From an uncultured Collinsella sp. (GTDB taxonomy: Bacteria; Actinomycetota; Coriobacteriia; Coriobacteriales; Coriobacteriaceae): a stretch of 64,000 bases of DNA. Position 1 is the stretch's first letter. Every line of letters begins with the position of its first letter. The notes under the pieces were generated by a model. That model worked only from the letters and a program-made list of their open reading frames with translations, searched no databases and was not told the DNA's origin. The translations under genes were made by a program, and so were the position numbers. Shown piece after piece: positions 35,112 to 42,508 of the stretch. Location of the stretch: contig CAAENX010000005.1 in the NCBI GenBank assembly GCA_900757495.1, positions 12,490 to 76,489 on the forward strand, in the 5' to 3' direction.

Positions 35112-35125
35112 AGCTCCACTATCAA

Positions 35126-35220
35126 CTGCCGCTCAGCACGGCAGCCTTGATGAGCCCTTGCCCTTCTCCTGGGAATTATGATCGGGCATCAATCTGCTGA
35201 GTGGCCCGAATCCCAGGAGG
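35126..35220 (+). promoter_or_regulatory. Structured leader with complementary hairpin loops and sequestered ribosome binding site
   Basis: Hairpin 1 CTGCCG/CGGCAG (35126-35144) exposes loop CTCAGCA. Hairpin 2 CGGGC/GCCCG (35183-35208) exposes TGCTGAG, an exact 7-nt complement. An outer stem CTCCTGGGA/TCCCAGGAG (35166-35174 with 35211-35219) covers the AGGAGG ribosome binding site. TTGATG (35147-35152) and CATCAA (35187-35192) offer a competing pairing. I do not recognise a known riboswitch class. Confidence 0.65.
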
Positions 35221-35229
35221 GGACTCTAT

Positions 35230-37911
35230 ATGCAAAAGGAATACCTGTCCGCCGCGGCGGAGGTACTCAGCGACCAAGGTGTCGATGAGAACCTCGGCCT
35301 GAGCAACGACGAGGCGTCGTCGCGCCTCGCCAAGACAGGCCCTAACAAGCTTGAGGAAGCCGAGAAGACGCCGCTGTGGAAGCGCTTCTTTGAGCAGATG
35401 GCCGACCCCATGGTCATCATGCTGATCGTTGCCGCCGTCATCAGCGCGCTCACGGGCATGGTCAAGGGCGAGGCGGATTTTGCCGATGTCGCTATCATCA
35501 TGTTCGTCGTTATCGTCAACTCGGTGCTGGGCGTGGTCCAGGAGGCTAAAAGCGAGGAGGCCCTCGAGGCGCTGCAGGAGATGAGCGCGGCGCAGTCCAA
35601 GGTGCTGCGCGACGGCAAGCTCGTGCACTTGCCGAGCGCCGAGCTCGTGCCTGGCGATGTGATCATGCTCGAGGCGGGCGACTCGGTCCCGGCCGATTGC
35701 CGCGTGCTCGAGAGCGCCACGATGAAGATCGAAGAGGCCGCACTGACTGGCGAGTCCGTGCCGGTCGAGAAGCACGCCAACGTGATCGAGCTCGCCGCGG
35801 GCACCGACGACGTGCCACTCGGCGACCGTAAGAACATGTGCTACATGGGCTCCACCGTGGTGTACGGTCGCGGTCGCGCCGTCGTGGTCGGCACCGGCAT
35901 GAACACCGAGATGGGCAAGATTGCCGGCGCCCTGGCCGAGGCCAAGGAAGAGCTCACGCCGCTGCAGGTGAAGCTCGCTGAGCTCAGCCGCATCCTCACC
36001 ATCATGGTTATCGTCATCTGCGTCGTAATCTTTGGCGTCGATATCCTCCGCCACGGCGTGGGTAACGTTCTCACCGACCCGACTGCCCTGCTCGACACCT
36101 TTATGGTTGCCGTCTCGCTCGCCGTCGCTGCCATCCCCGAGGGCCTGGTCGCCGTTGTGACCATCGTGCTGTCGCTTGGCGTGACCAAGATGGCGAAGCG
36201 CCAGGCGATTATCCGCAAGCTTTCTGCCGTCGAGACCCTCGGCTGCACGCAGACCATCTGCTCCGACAAGACCGGTACCCTTACTCAAAACAAGATGACC
36301 GTCGTCAAGCACGAGCTTGCTGCGCCTAAGGAGAAGTTCCTGGCCGGTATGGCCCTGTGCTCCGATGCCCAGTGGGACGAGGAGCTGGGCGAGGCCGTGG
36401 GCGAGCCGACTGAGTGCGCGCTCGTCAACGATGCCGGCAAGGCGGGCCTCACCGGCCTGAATGCCGAGCACCCGCGCGTGGGCGAGGCCCCGTTTGACTC
36501 GGGCCGTAAGATGATGTCCGTGGTCGTCGAGACCCTGGACGGCGAGTACGAGCAGTACACCAAGGGCGCGCCCGATGTGGTGATCGGCCTGTGCACCCAC
36601 ATCTACGAGGGCGATAAGGTCGTCCCGCTGACCGAGGAGCGTCGTGCCGAGCTCGTGGCCGCCAACAAGGCCATGGCCGACGAGGCCCTGCGCGTGCTGG
36701 CGCTGGCAAGCCGCACCTACACCGAGGTCCCGAGCGACTGCAGCCCTGCTGCACTCGAGCACGACCTGGTCTTCTGCGGCCTGTCCGGCATGATCGATCC
36801 CGTTCGCCCCGAGGTCGCCGACGCCATCCGCGAGGCGCACGACGCCGGTATCCGCACCGTCATGATCACGGGCGACCACATCGACACTGCCGTGGCCATT
36901 GCCAAGCAGCTGGGAATCGTCACCGATCGCAGCCATGCCATCACCGGTGCCGACCTTGATCGCATGAGCGACGAGGAGCTCGACACGCACATCGAGGACT
37001 ACGGCGTGTACGCCCGCGTTCAGCCTGAGCACAAGACACGCATCGTCGAGGCTTGGAAGTCGCGCGACCAGATCGTGGCCATGACGGGCGATGGCGTCAA
37101 CGACGCCCCGTCCATCAAGCGTGCCGACATCGGCGTGGGCATGGGCATCACCGGTACCGACGTCACCAAGAACGTCGCCGACATGGTGCTTGCCGATGAC
37201 AACTTCGCCACCATCATCGGTGCTTGCGAAGAGGGTCGCCGCATCTACGACAACATCCGCAAGGTCATCCAGTTCCTGCTTTCGGCAAACCTTGCCGAGG
37301 TCTTCTCGGTGTTTATCGCCACGCTCATCGGCTTTACCATCTTCCAGCCGGTGCAGTTGCTGTGGGTGAACCTGGTTACCGACTGCTTCCCTGCGCTCGC
37401 GCTGGGCATGGAGGACGCCGAGGGCGACATCATGAAGCGCAAGCCGCGCAACGCGAAGGACGGCGTCTTTGCCGGCAATATGGGCCTGGACTGCGTGGTC
37501 CAGGGCCTGATCATTACCGTGCTGGTGCTGGCGAGCTTCTTTGTGGGCGTGTACTTTGACATGGGCTACATCCACATCTCCGATATGATCGCCGGCAATG
37601 CCGACGAGGAAGGCGTGATGATGGCGTTCATCACGCTCAACATGGTCGAGATTTTCCACTGCTTCAATATGCGCAGCCGTCGTGCGTCGCTGTTCACCAT
37701 GAAGAAGCAGAACAAGTGGCTGTGGGCTTCGGCCGCGCTGGCACTGGTGCTGACGGTGATCGTGACCGTGCAGCCGACGCTTGCCGAGATGTTCTTTGGC
37801 CCTGTGACGCTTGAGCCCAAGGGCGTTGTCGCCGCGCTGGGTCTGGCCTTCCTGATTATCCCGCTGATGGAGATCTACAAGGCGATCATGCGCGCGGTCG
37901 AGAAGGAGTAG
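35230..37911 (+). CDS. P-type Ca2+-transporting ATPase (P2A, SERCA/LMCA1-like)
   Basis: An 893-residue cation pump. Actuator motif TGES at 173-176, M4 motif PEGL at 303-306, phosphorylation site DKTGTLT with Asp346, and the hinge GDGVNDAP are intact. Ligand-helix motifs SANLAEVFSVF (M5) and NLVTDCFPALALGM (M6) keep the Asn/Glu and Asn/Asp used for Ca2+ in SERCA-type pumps, supporting Ca2+ export from the cytosol. Ten membrane segments are expected. The strong AGGAGG lies in a predicted hairpin, so translation may be controlled by the leader. Confidence 0.92.
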   Translation: MQKEYLSAAAEVLSDQGVDENLGLSNDEASSRLAKTGPNKLEEAEKTPLWKRFFEQMADPMVIMLIVAAVISALTGMVKGEADFADVAIIMFVVIVNSVLGVVQEAKSEEALEALQEMSAAQSKVLRDGKLVHLPSAELVPGDVIMLEAGDSVPADCRVLESATMKIEEAALTGESVPVEKHANVIELAAGTDDVPLGDRKNMCYMGSTVVYGRGRAVVVGTGMNTEMGKIAGALAEAKEELTPLQVKLAELSRILTIMVIVICVVIFGVDILRHGVGNVLTDPTALLDTFMVAVSLAVAAIPEGLVAVVTIVLSLGVTKMAKRQAIIRKLSAVETLGCTQTICSDKTGTLTQNKMTVVKHELAAPKEKFLAGMALCSDAQWDEELGEAVGEPTECALVNDAGKAGLTGLNAEHPRVGEAPFDSGRKMMSVVVETLDGEYEQYTKGAPDVVIGLCTHIYEGDKVVPLTEERRAELVAANKAMADEALRVLALASRTYTEVPSDCSPAALEHDLVFCGLSGMIDPVRPEVADAIREAHDAGIRTVMITGDHIDTAVAIAKQLGIVTDRSHAITGADLDRMSDEELDTHIEDYGVYARVQPEHKTRIVEAWKSRDQIVAMTGDGVNDAPSIKRADIGVGMGITGTDVTKNVADMVLADDNFATIIGACEEGRRIYDNIRKVIQFLLSANLAEVFSVFIATLIGFTIFQPVQLLWVNLVTDCFPALALGMEDAEGDIMKRKPRNAKDGVFAGNMGLDCVVQGLIITVLVLASFFVGVYFDMGYIHISDMIAGNADEEGVMMAFITLNMVEIFHCFNMRSRRASLFTMKKQNKWLWASAALALVLTVIVTVQPTLAEMFFGPVTLEPKGVVAALGLAFLIIPLMEIYKAIMRAVEKE

Positions 37912-37923
37912 ATTAACCTGTCC

Positions 37924-38011
37924 GGGTCCGCCCCACGCCCTTTCTCCCTCACTGGTCCTCGCGCTTCGCGCTGCGGGATCGTTCGGGAGAAAGGGCTTCC
38001 GGGGCGGGCCC
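37924..38011. repeat. Long interrupted hairpin (12- and 7-bp perfect blocks)
   Basis: GCCCTTTCTCCC (37937-37948) pairs exactly with 37985-37996, and CCGCCCC (37928-37934) with GGGGCGG (38001-38007), with GGG/CCC outside. It starts 13 nt after the ATPase stop and precedes a separate intrinsic terminator. Confidence 0.7.
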
Positions 38012-38070
38012 TGCGCTATCCTTGCTGGCTTCTCTCCCGTGCGGATGAAAAGGGCTGAGGGAAAGTATGT

Positions 38071-38105
38071 GAGCTGGTCGGGCTTTGCCCGGCCAGCTCT
38101 TTTTT
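38071..38105 (+). terminator. Rho-independent terminator of the P-type ATPase
   Basis: GAGCTGGTCGGGC and GCCCGGCCAGCTC form a 13-bp stem (one G-U), loop TTT, followed by TTTTTT. Confidence 0.93.
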
Positions 38106-38168
38106 AGAGCATTTGCTCGACCGACTCTTTTTGTGAACTGGATTGTATGGGGTTGAATCGGCGACGCG

Positions 38169-38498
38169 TTAGGAGAAGCCGGGAACGTCGCTGAAGGGGA
38201 TTTGAGGCATAAAGAGAACGATGACGGCCATAATTCCCCAGTAGATTTGCAGAGGTAGCGGAGCCGATATCAGGGCATTAAAGAAGGACAAACCCTTTTT
38301 GCTTCCATATAGCTGGACCGAGCTGAGAAGAGCAATTCCAAAAGAGATGGCGCTCGGCCAGCATGCTTTGACAATGAGGCTAAGGAAATAGCATATTAAT
38401 GTTATCGCTATGCACCCAATGCCCCAGAGCCACTTCTTGTTGAGGAAATACTGGATGCCCCATACACCAATTACGGGGGCAATGATGACTGGCAACAT
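38169..38498 (-). CDS. Small four-helix membrane protein, putative immunity protein
   Basis: A 109-residue hydrophobic protein with four predicted membrane segments (starting MLPVIIAPVIGVWGIQYF) and a short polar loop. No family recognised. It is the last of three closely spaced minus-strand genes (9 nt after its neighbour) following an exported Cys-containing protein and a thioredoxin-like protein, which suggests an immunity role if the cassette makes a bacteriocin (inference). Base composition is clearly lower in GC than the surroundings. Confidence 0.6.
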   Translation of the reverse strand: MLPVIIAPVIGVWGIQYFLNKKWLWGIGCIAITLICYFLSLIVKACWPSAISFGIALLSSVQLYGSKKGLSFFNALISAPLPLQIYWGIMAVIVLFMPQIPFSDVPGFS

Positions 38499-38507
38499 AG
38501 CCGTATC

Positions 38508-39005
38508 CTAACTATTTATACAACGAATGTATTCTCCGGAGTTGGGGGGATAGACGCTGCAAGGTAGACGGTACGCGTTGCCTGCGGGTACGGGGTGTCC
38601 AAGGAGTTGCTTTGCTGCATACTCAGGCCAAGTACCTCCGGTTTTGCTTATGATTTTCTTAATCAGTCCGTCGATTACAAGCCCCGTTACATAGCCGATG
38701 AGTTCTTTTCCAATAAAAATGGCAATTTTGACGATCCATTCTTTAGCGCCGCGTGTGGCAGTTGCTAAATCATCCAAAGACAGGGTCTGGAATCGATCGA
38801 TAATTTGGACATCTCCGTTTTCATCTAGTGCGTATGTCGTCCATCCTGTGCCGGACTCATTGACAGCTTCAATGTACTCTTCGGCAGAAGGGAACTCTAC
38901 TTCAAGAGGTTGCGCCTTAGATTGCTTTGGTGAAATGGCAATTGAGCAAAGCGCAACTGCGCTTGCGATGAATGACTTACGGCTTACGGGAACGTTGCGT
39001 AGCAT
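38508..39005 (-). CDS. Exported small protein, bacteriocin-like candidate
   Basis: A 165-residue protein with an N-terminal export signal: SRKSF followed by a hydrophobic stretch and SKAQP, Tat- or Sec-like. The mature part has a hydrophobic glycine-containing segment (IGKELIGYVTGLVIDGLI) and ends with two cysteines eleven residues apart (PC...RC) near the C-terminus, suited to a disulfide. No homologue recognised. GGAGG lies 7 nt before the ATG at 39005. Its neighbours are a thioredoxin-like protein (17 nt upstream) and a small membrane protein. Confidence 0.6.
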   Translation of the reverse strand: MLRNVPVSRKSFIASAVALCSIAISPKQSKAQPLEVEFPSAEEYIEAVNESGTGWTTYALDENGDVQIIDRFQTLSLDDLATATRGAKEWIVKIAIFIGKELIGYVTGLVIDGLIKKIISKTGGTWPEYAAKQLLGHPVPAGNAYRLPCSVYPPNSGEYIRCINS

Positions 39006-39022
39006 GTGTATCCTCCTGACAT

Positions 39023-39457
39023 TTAGCTTGACATTGCTGTGTTGTTCAGATTCAGCCTCCAATCCGTGAAACGCATTTCAAACGAATCAAGCGTGGAAAG
39101 GTCGAACTCGGACGCTATCTTTCCTTCAGAGATGGCAAAAATTGAAGGATAAAACTCGAATGACGGCAGAAGCGCCTTAAGTGTTTCCCTATCAACTTCC
39201 TTTTGGCTCTTAGGGACAACGAGGATCTCGATGTCGTTCTTGAGACTCGGCGAAAGCGAGCGCTCTGCCGCACGGAGTTCTTCACAGGCCGGGCAGCCCT
39301 CCAGCTCAATTTGCACGATAAAAGATTCGCCTTTGCTTAATTTCGATCGAAATTCGGGCAATGAGATATTGATTGGATCGGAATTGGTTCGTACTGACGA
39401 GAAGAGGGCGAAAAGGGACAGCGATAAGATAAGGATAAGGACGGTTTGCTTTCTCAT
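39023..39457 (-). CDS. Membrane-anchored thioredoxin-like protein (bacteriocin-accessory type)
   Basis: A 144-residue protein with an N-terminal membrane anchor (VLILILSLSLFALFSS) and an extracytoplasmic thioredoxin fold containing Cys-Pro-Ala-Cys in EGCPACEELR. Bacteriocin operons often carry such proteins (PedC-like) to form the peptide's disulfide. It is first in the three-gene cassette, with a divergent AT-rich promoter region toward the DUF2975 gene. A general periplasmic redox role is the alternative. Confidence 0.65.
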   Translation of the reverse strand: MRKQTVLILILSLSLFALFSSVRTNSDPINISLPEFRSKLSKGESFIVQIELEGCPACEELRAAERSLSPSLKNDIEILVVPKSQKEVDRETLKALLPSFEFYPSIFAISEGKIASEFDLSTLDSFEMRFTDWRLNLNNTAMSS

Positions 39458-39618
39458 GGGTCCTCCAAACTCTATAAAGTCAAATTAATTTATATAAAAC
39501 ATTAAATAAAGATTCTTTAAAATGAACGGTATCGATTTGCCGGTAAATGGTTTTGAGCGAGAGCGGTTGGATTGAAAAGTACAATGAACGCAGGGAAATA
39601 AGGAAAAAAGGAGGAGAA

Positions 39619-40107
39619 ATGAAAGATCGCGATATACATCTGCGGTTGACGACGAGTTTTCTGACAATCTTCTGTATCGCCCTGGCGGTTCAAGCGCTAT
39701 GTTGCGTGGTGTTGTTCGTTCATCTTGCGAACCTGTTGCTCATCGAGGGTATCTCTGCGGTGAGCGGCGGATTTCTGCTCTTGTTTATGGTTAGCACGCT
39801 TTGCGACGCTGCAACGTTTCTTCTGTTTACGATTCTGACGGCGAAAGTCAGGCATGAGGGTCGTCCTTTTGGTAAGTGGCAGACCAGGATTTTGGTCGCG
39901 GCTGGCCTCCTGATGTCGGTAAAAGCCGTCATCAGCATCATATGGCCGACGATTCAATTGCCATACAGCAATGTTCTTGGAACGGCTGAGCCCGTGTTTC
40001 CCGAGTTTGATTTTCAATCGCTTTCTTACGGACTCGTTTTCTTTGCGTTGGCGGGGGTCTTTGAATACGGTAGGGTATTGCAGGAAGATGCAGACGAGAT
40101 TCTCTAG
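39619..40107 (+). CDS. DUF2975-family membrane protein
   Basis: A 162-residue protein with four predicted membrane segments (after a short cytosolic MKDRDIHLRL), the pattern of the DUF2975 family. GGAGGAG is 3-4 nt before the ATG. It is followed after 11 nt by a small XRE-type repressor, the usual DUF2975/YozG-like pairing, which suggests a membrane-linked regulatory unit of unknown signal. Composition is lower in GC than the core genes nearby. Confidence 0.7.
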   Translation: MKDRDIHLRLTTSFLTIFCIALAVQALCCVVLFVHLANLLLIEGISAVSGGFLLLFMVSTLCDAATFLLFTILTAKVRHEGRPFGKWQTRILVAAGLLMSVKAVISIIWPTIQLPYSNVLGTAEPVFPEFDFQSLSYGLVFFALAGVFEYGRVLQEDADEIL

Positions 40108-40118
40108 GGGGTGGCACG

Positions 40119-40370
40119 GTGCCGATTGTTATGCGTCTTGACCGCGTGATGGCGGACCGTAAAATCTCGTCGCAGGAACTTGCCGAAATCATTGGAATAT
40201 CGCCTGTTAATCTGTCTCGAATTAAAACGGGAAGACTCAAGGGGATCCGCTTTTCTACACTTCAAGCAATGTGCGAGGCGCTTCATTGCAAGCCCGGCGA
40301 CATCATCGATTGGATGGATGATGACGAGTACGCCGCAGCATTTGGTAAGTCGGACGGAACAATGCGTTAA
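40119..40370 (+). CDS. XRE-family helix-turn-helix regulator, YozG-like
   Basis: An 83-residue DNA-binding protein consisting almost only of a Cro/C1 helix-turn-helix (SSQELAEIIGISPVNLSRIKTG) and the C-terminal PGDIIDWM segment typical of YozG-like regulators. A GTG at 40119 follows AGGGGG with 9-nt spacing; ATG at 40131 is the alternative. It is co-transcribed with the DUF2975 gene and likely autoregulates that pair. Confidence 0.85.
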   Translation: MPIVMRLDRVMADRKISSQELAEIIGISPVNLSRIKTGRLKGIRFSTLQAMCEALHCKPGDIIDWMDDDEYAAAFGKSDGTMR

Positions 40371-40411
40371 AATACCTGCTCAGTTGTGTGGTTTGGTGCT
40401 GGGAGGCGTTT

Positions 40412-41596
40412 GTGGGCAAGGCTAAGGCTAAGGCGAAGAAAAAGACGACGGGGGCGCGGGCTAAGCGCGATCGTCGTCGGAAGCTTGCGACCGAGGCTCC
40501 CGCATCTGCTGAGGAACTGCTGGCAAGCGTGCCGGGACTCGATGCGCTGCAGGACGTTCCGGCGTTCGACGACCTGCCGATCGATGGTGCTCAGCAAGCG
40601 GCATTTGACGACTTTTGCGCCCAGGCCGAGGAGCCCGAGCAGATGCAACTTGGTGCCGTGGTGCGCCTGGACCGCGGGTTTCCGCTGGTGGCGACTGCCG
40701 ACGACATCTTTCGTGCCGAGCATGCCGTGGGGTTTGCCAAGTCGCGTGGCGAGGATGAGGTTCTGCTTCCCGCCGTGGGCGACCGTGTGGCGGTGCGCCG
40801 CGCTCCCGGGCACGATATGGGCGTGATTGAGTGCGTGCTGCCGCGCCGCACGAGCTTTGAGCGTTGGCGCGGCCGTGCCCGCGGAGAGCGCCAGGTGCTT
40901 TGCTCCAACGTGGATAGCGTGCTAATCGTGCAGGCGCTCGGTGCCGGTGAGGTGCTGCTCGACCGCGTGGCGCGCTCGCTGGTGTTGGCGCTCGACTGCG
41001 ATGCCGAACCGGTGGTGGTGCTCACCAAAGCTGACCGCTGCGATGCCGAGGAGCTCGAGCGCGATCTGGACCGCGTGCGCCGCCTGGTGGGTCCGGACGT
41101 GCGCGTGATCGTGACGTCCTCTGCCGAGGGCCGCGGCTTGGACGAGGTCCGTGCCTGCGTGCCTGCCGGGAGCTGCGCCATGATTCTGGGCGAGTCGGGT
41201 GCCGGCAAGTCGACGCTGCTCAATGCACTGCTGGGCCACGATACGTTGGCGACCGGCGGTGTGCGCGAACGCGACGACCAGGGCCGTCACACTACCGTCG
41301 CGCGCGTGATGGTGGCGCTGCCGGGCGACGCCGGCGTGATCGCCGATGCCCCGGGCCTGCGCAGTCTACCGCTCGTGGGTCACGAGCGGGGTCTGGCGCG
41401 CGCCTTCCCCGAGATTGTCGAGGCATCGCGCGCGTGCCGGTTTGGCGATTGCACACATACCCATGAGCCGGGCTGCGCCGTTCGCGAGGCCGAGGACGCC
41501 GGGCAGATCGACAGCCTGCGTCTGGAAACGTTCCAAAACCTGGCGTCATCCATGCGCGTGAGCGCTCAAATGCTCGATCCCGATGTTCATCTGTAA
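40412..41596 (+). CDS. rsgA: Ribosome small-subunit-dependent GTPase A
   Basis: A 394-residue circularly permuted GTPase that helps mature the 30S subunit. Order of parts: basic N-terminus, OB domain (about 85-145), G4 LTKAD, G5 SSAEG, then G1 GESGAGKST and G3 DAPGLRSL, and a zinc-binding tail CRFGDCTHTHEPGC. The order G4-G5-G1-G3 is diagnostic. The start is GTG at 40412 with GGGAGG 5 nt upstream. A terminator follows. Confidence 0.95.
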   Translation: MGKAKAKAKKKTTGARAKRDRRRKLATEAPASAEELLASVPGLDALQDVPAFDDLPIDGAQQAAFDDFCAQAEEPEQMQLGAVVRLDRGFPLVATADDIFRAEHAVGFAKSRGEDEVLLPAVGDRVAVRRAPGHDMGVIECVLPRRTSFERWRGRARGERQVLCSNVDSVLIVQALGAGEVLLDRVARSLVLALDCDAEPVVVLTKADRCDAEELERDLDRVRRLVGPDVRVIVTSSAEGRGLDEVRACVPAGSCAMILGESGAGKSTLLNALLGHDTLATGGVRERDDQGRHTTVARVMVALPGDAGVIADAPGLRSLPLVGHERGLARAFPEIVEASRACRFGDCTHTHEPGCAVREAEDAGQIDSLRLETFQNLASSMRVSAQMLDPDVHL

Positions 41597-41613
41597 TTGA
41601 TTTTTCCTATGAC

Positions 41614-41648
41614 AGCCGTCTCCCAACTGTTCGGAAGACGGCTTTTTT
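41614..41648 (+). terminator. Rho-independent terminator of rsgA
   Basis: AGCCGTCT pairs with AGACGGCT around a 14-nt loop and is followed by TTTTT. Confidence 0.85.
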
Positions 41649-41686
41649 GCTGCGGAAAAGCCTCGAAACATGCAGTTTGCTGACGT

Positions 41687-41738
41687 GCTGACCAAAACCT
41701 TGCCACGAGCTTGACGGGCTGGTCAGCTTTTGGTCAGC
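41687..41738. repeat. Two-module dispersed repeat, copy B, with palindrome
   Basis: GCTGACCAAAA (41687-41697) and TTTTGGTCAGC (41728-41738) are exact inverted copies; between them lies AACCTTGCC-ACGAGCTTGACGG. The modules match copy A at 18829-18878 but in the other order. It lies upstream of the Tad operon. Confidence 0.65.
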
Positions 41739-41848
41739 GATTGGTTTGACATCGAAAACCAAGATCGCGATTGCGCCGCTTTGCACTCTGACCGCCCAGA
41801 CAATGGTGGTACGGGCATTCGCCCGGCACTGCCATGAGAGGAGCGGCC

Positions 41849-42508
41849 GTGAACAAGAGCAAGCGCATCGCCATCAGTCTGGTCGCGGGCGTGCTCGCTG
41901 CTCTGCTCTGCATGGTTTACGGCTCGTCGATCCGCTCGCAAGCCGAACAGGTCCAGGCTGAGACCTTGGCCAAGTACGGTGGCGATCGCGTCGAGGTGTG
42001 CGTCGCGGCGCGCGATATCGATGTGGGCGAGACCCTCGATGAGACCAATGTCATAACCCAGGAATGGCTGACGAGCCTGCTGCCGCGTGATGCGGCGACC
42101 GAGCTGCGCCAGGTGCGCGGCGACGTGACGACTTCGCGTATTCCCAAAAACGCCGTGATCTGCAATGTCTACACCAAGGCCGAGAGCCACAAGCTCGAGG
42201 TGCCTAAGGGCAAGGTCGCCGTTTCGGTGGCGGTCGATGCCGAGCACTCGGTCGGCGGCGCCACGGGCGTGGGTAGCTATGTGGACGTGTACGTGCAAAA
42301 AGATGGCGTGACCGATCGTTTGTGCGGCGCGTACGTGATCGATACCAGCGAAGATGCCGGCACCACGCGTGAAGGCAAGATCGAGTGGGTGACGCTGGCA
42401 GCAGACCCCGAAGATGTCAAGGAATTGCTGGGAGCCTCGGGAAAGGGAACGGTCAGCTTGACGATTCCCGCCACGGTGCGCGGCAAAAAGAGCGGAGGCG
42501 ACGAGTGA
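41849..42508 (+). CDS. SAF-domain pilus assembly protein, CpaB/RcpC-like
   Basis: A 219-residue protein: signal anchor (residues 5-25), then a SAF domain (VCVAARDIDVGETLDETNVITQEWL). In Tad systems CpaB/RcpC proteins act at the outer face of the secretion apparatus; in a Gram-positive cell it is probably membrane-anchored and extracytoplasmic. Start is GTG at 41849 with AGAGGA 6 nt upstream. Its stop overlaps the next start as GTGATG. It opens the Tad operon, preceded by a TTGACA hexamer in a TTGGTTT/AAACCAA palindrome. Confidence 0.8.
   Translation: MNKSKRIAISLVAGVLAALLCMVYGSSIRSQAEQVQAETLAKYGGDRVEVCVAARDIDVGETLDETNVITQEWLTSLLPRDAATELRQVRGDVTTSRIPKNAVICNVYTKAESHKLEVPKGKVAVSVAVDAEHSVGGATGVGSYVDVYVQKDGVTDRLCGAYVIDTSEDAGTTREGKIEWVTLAADPEDVKELLGASGKGTVSLTIPATVRGKKSGGDE

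Noticed and set aside
35100..35229. Known metal riboswitch (yybP-ykoY, M-box, NiCo) before the P-type ATPase
   Set aside because: None of the conserved core sequences I know for these classes are present; reported instead as an unclassified structured leader.
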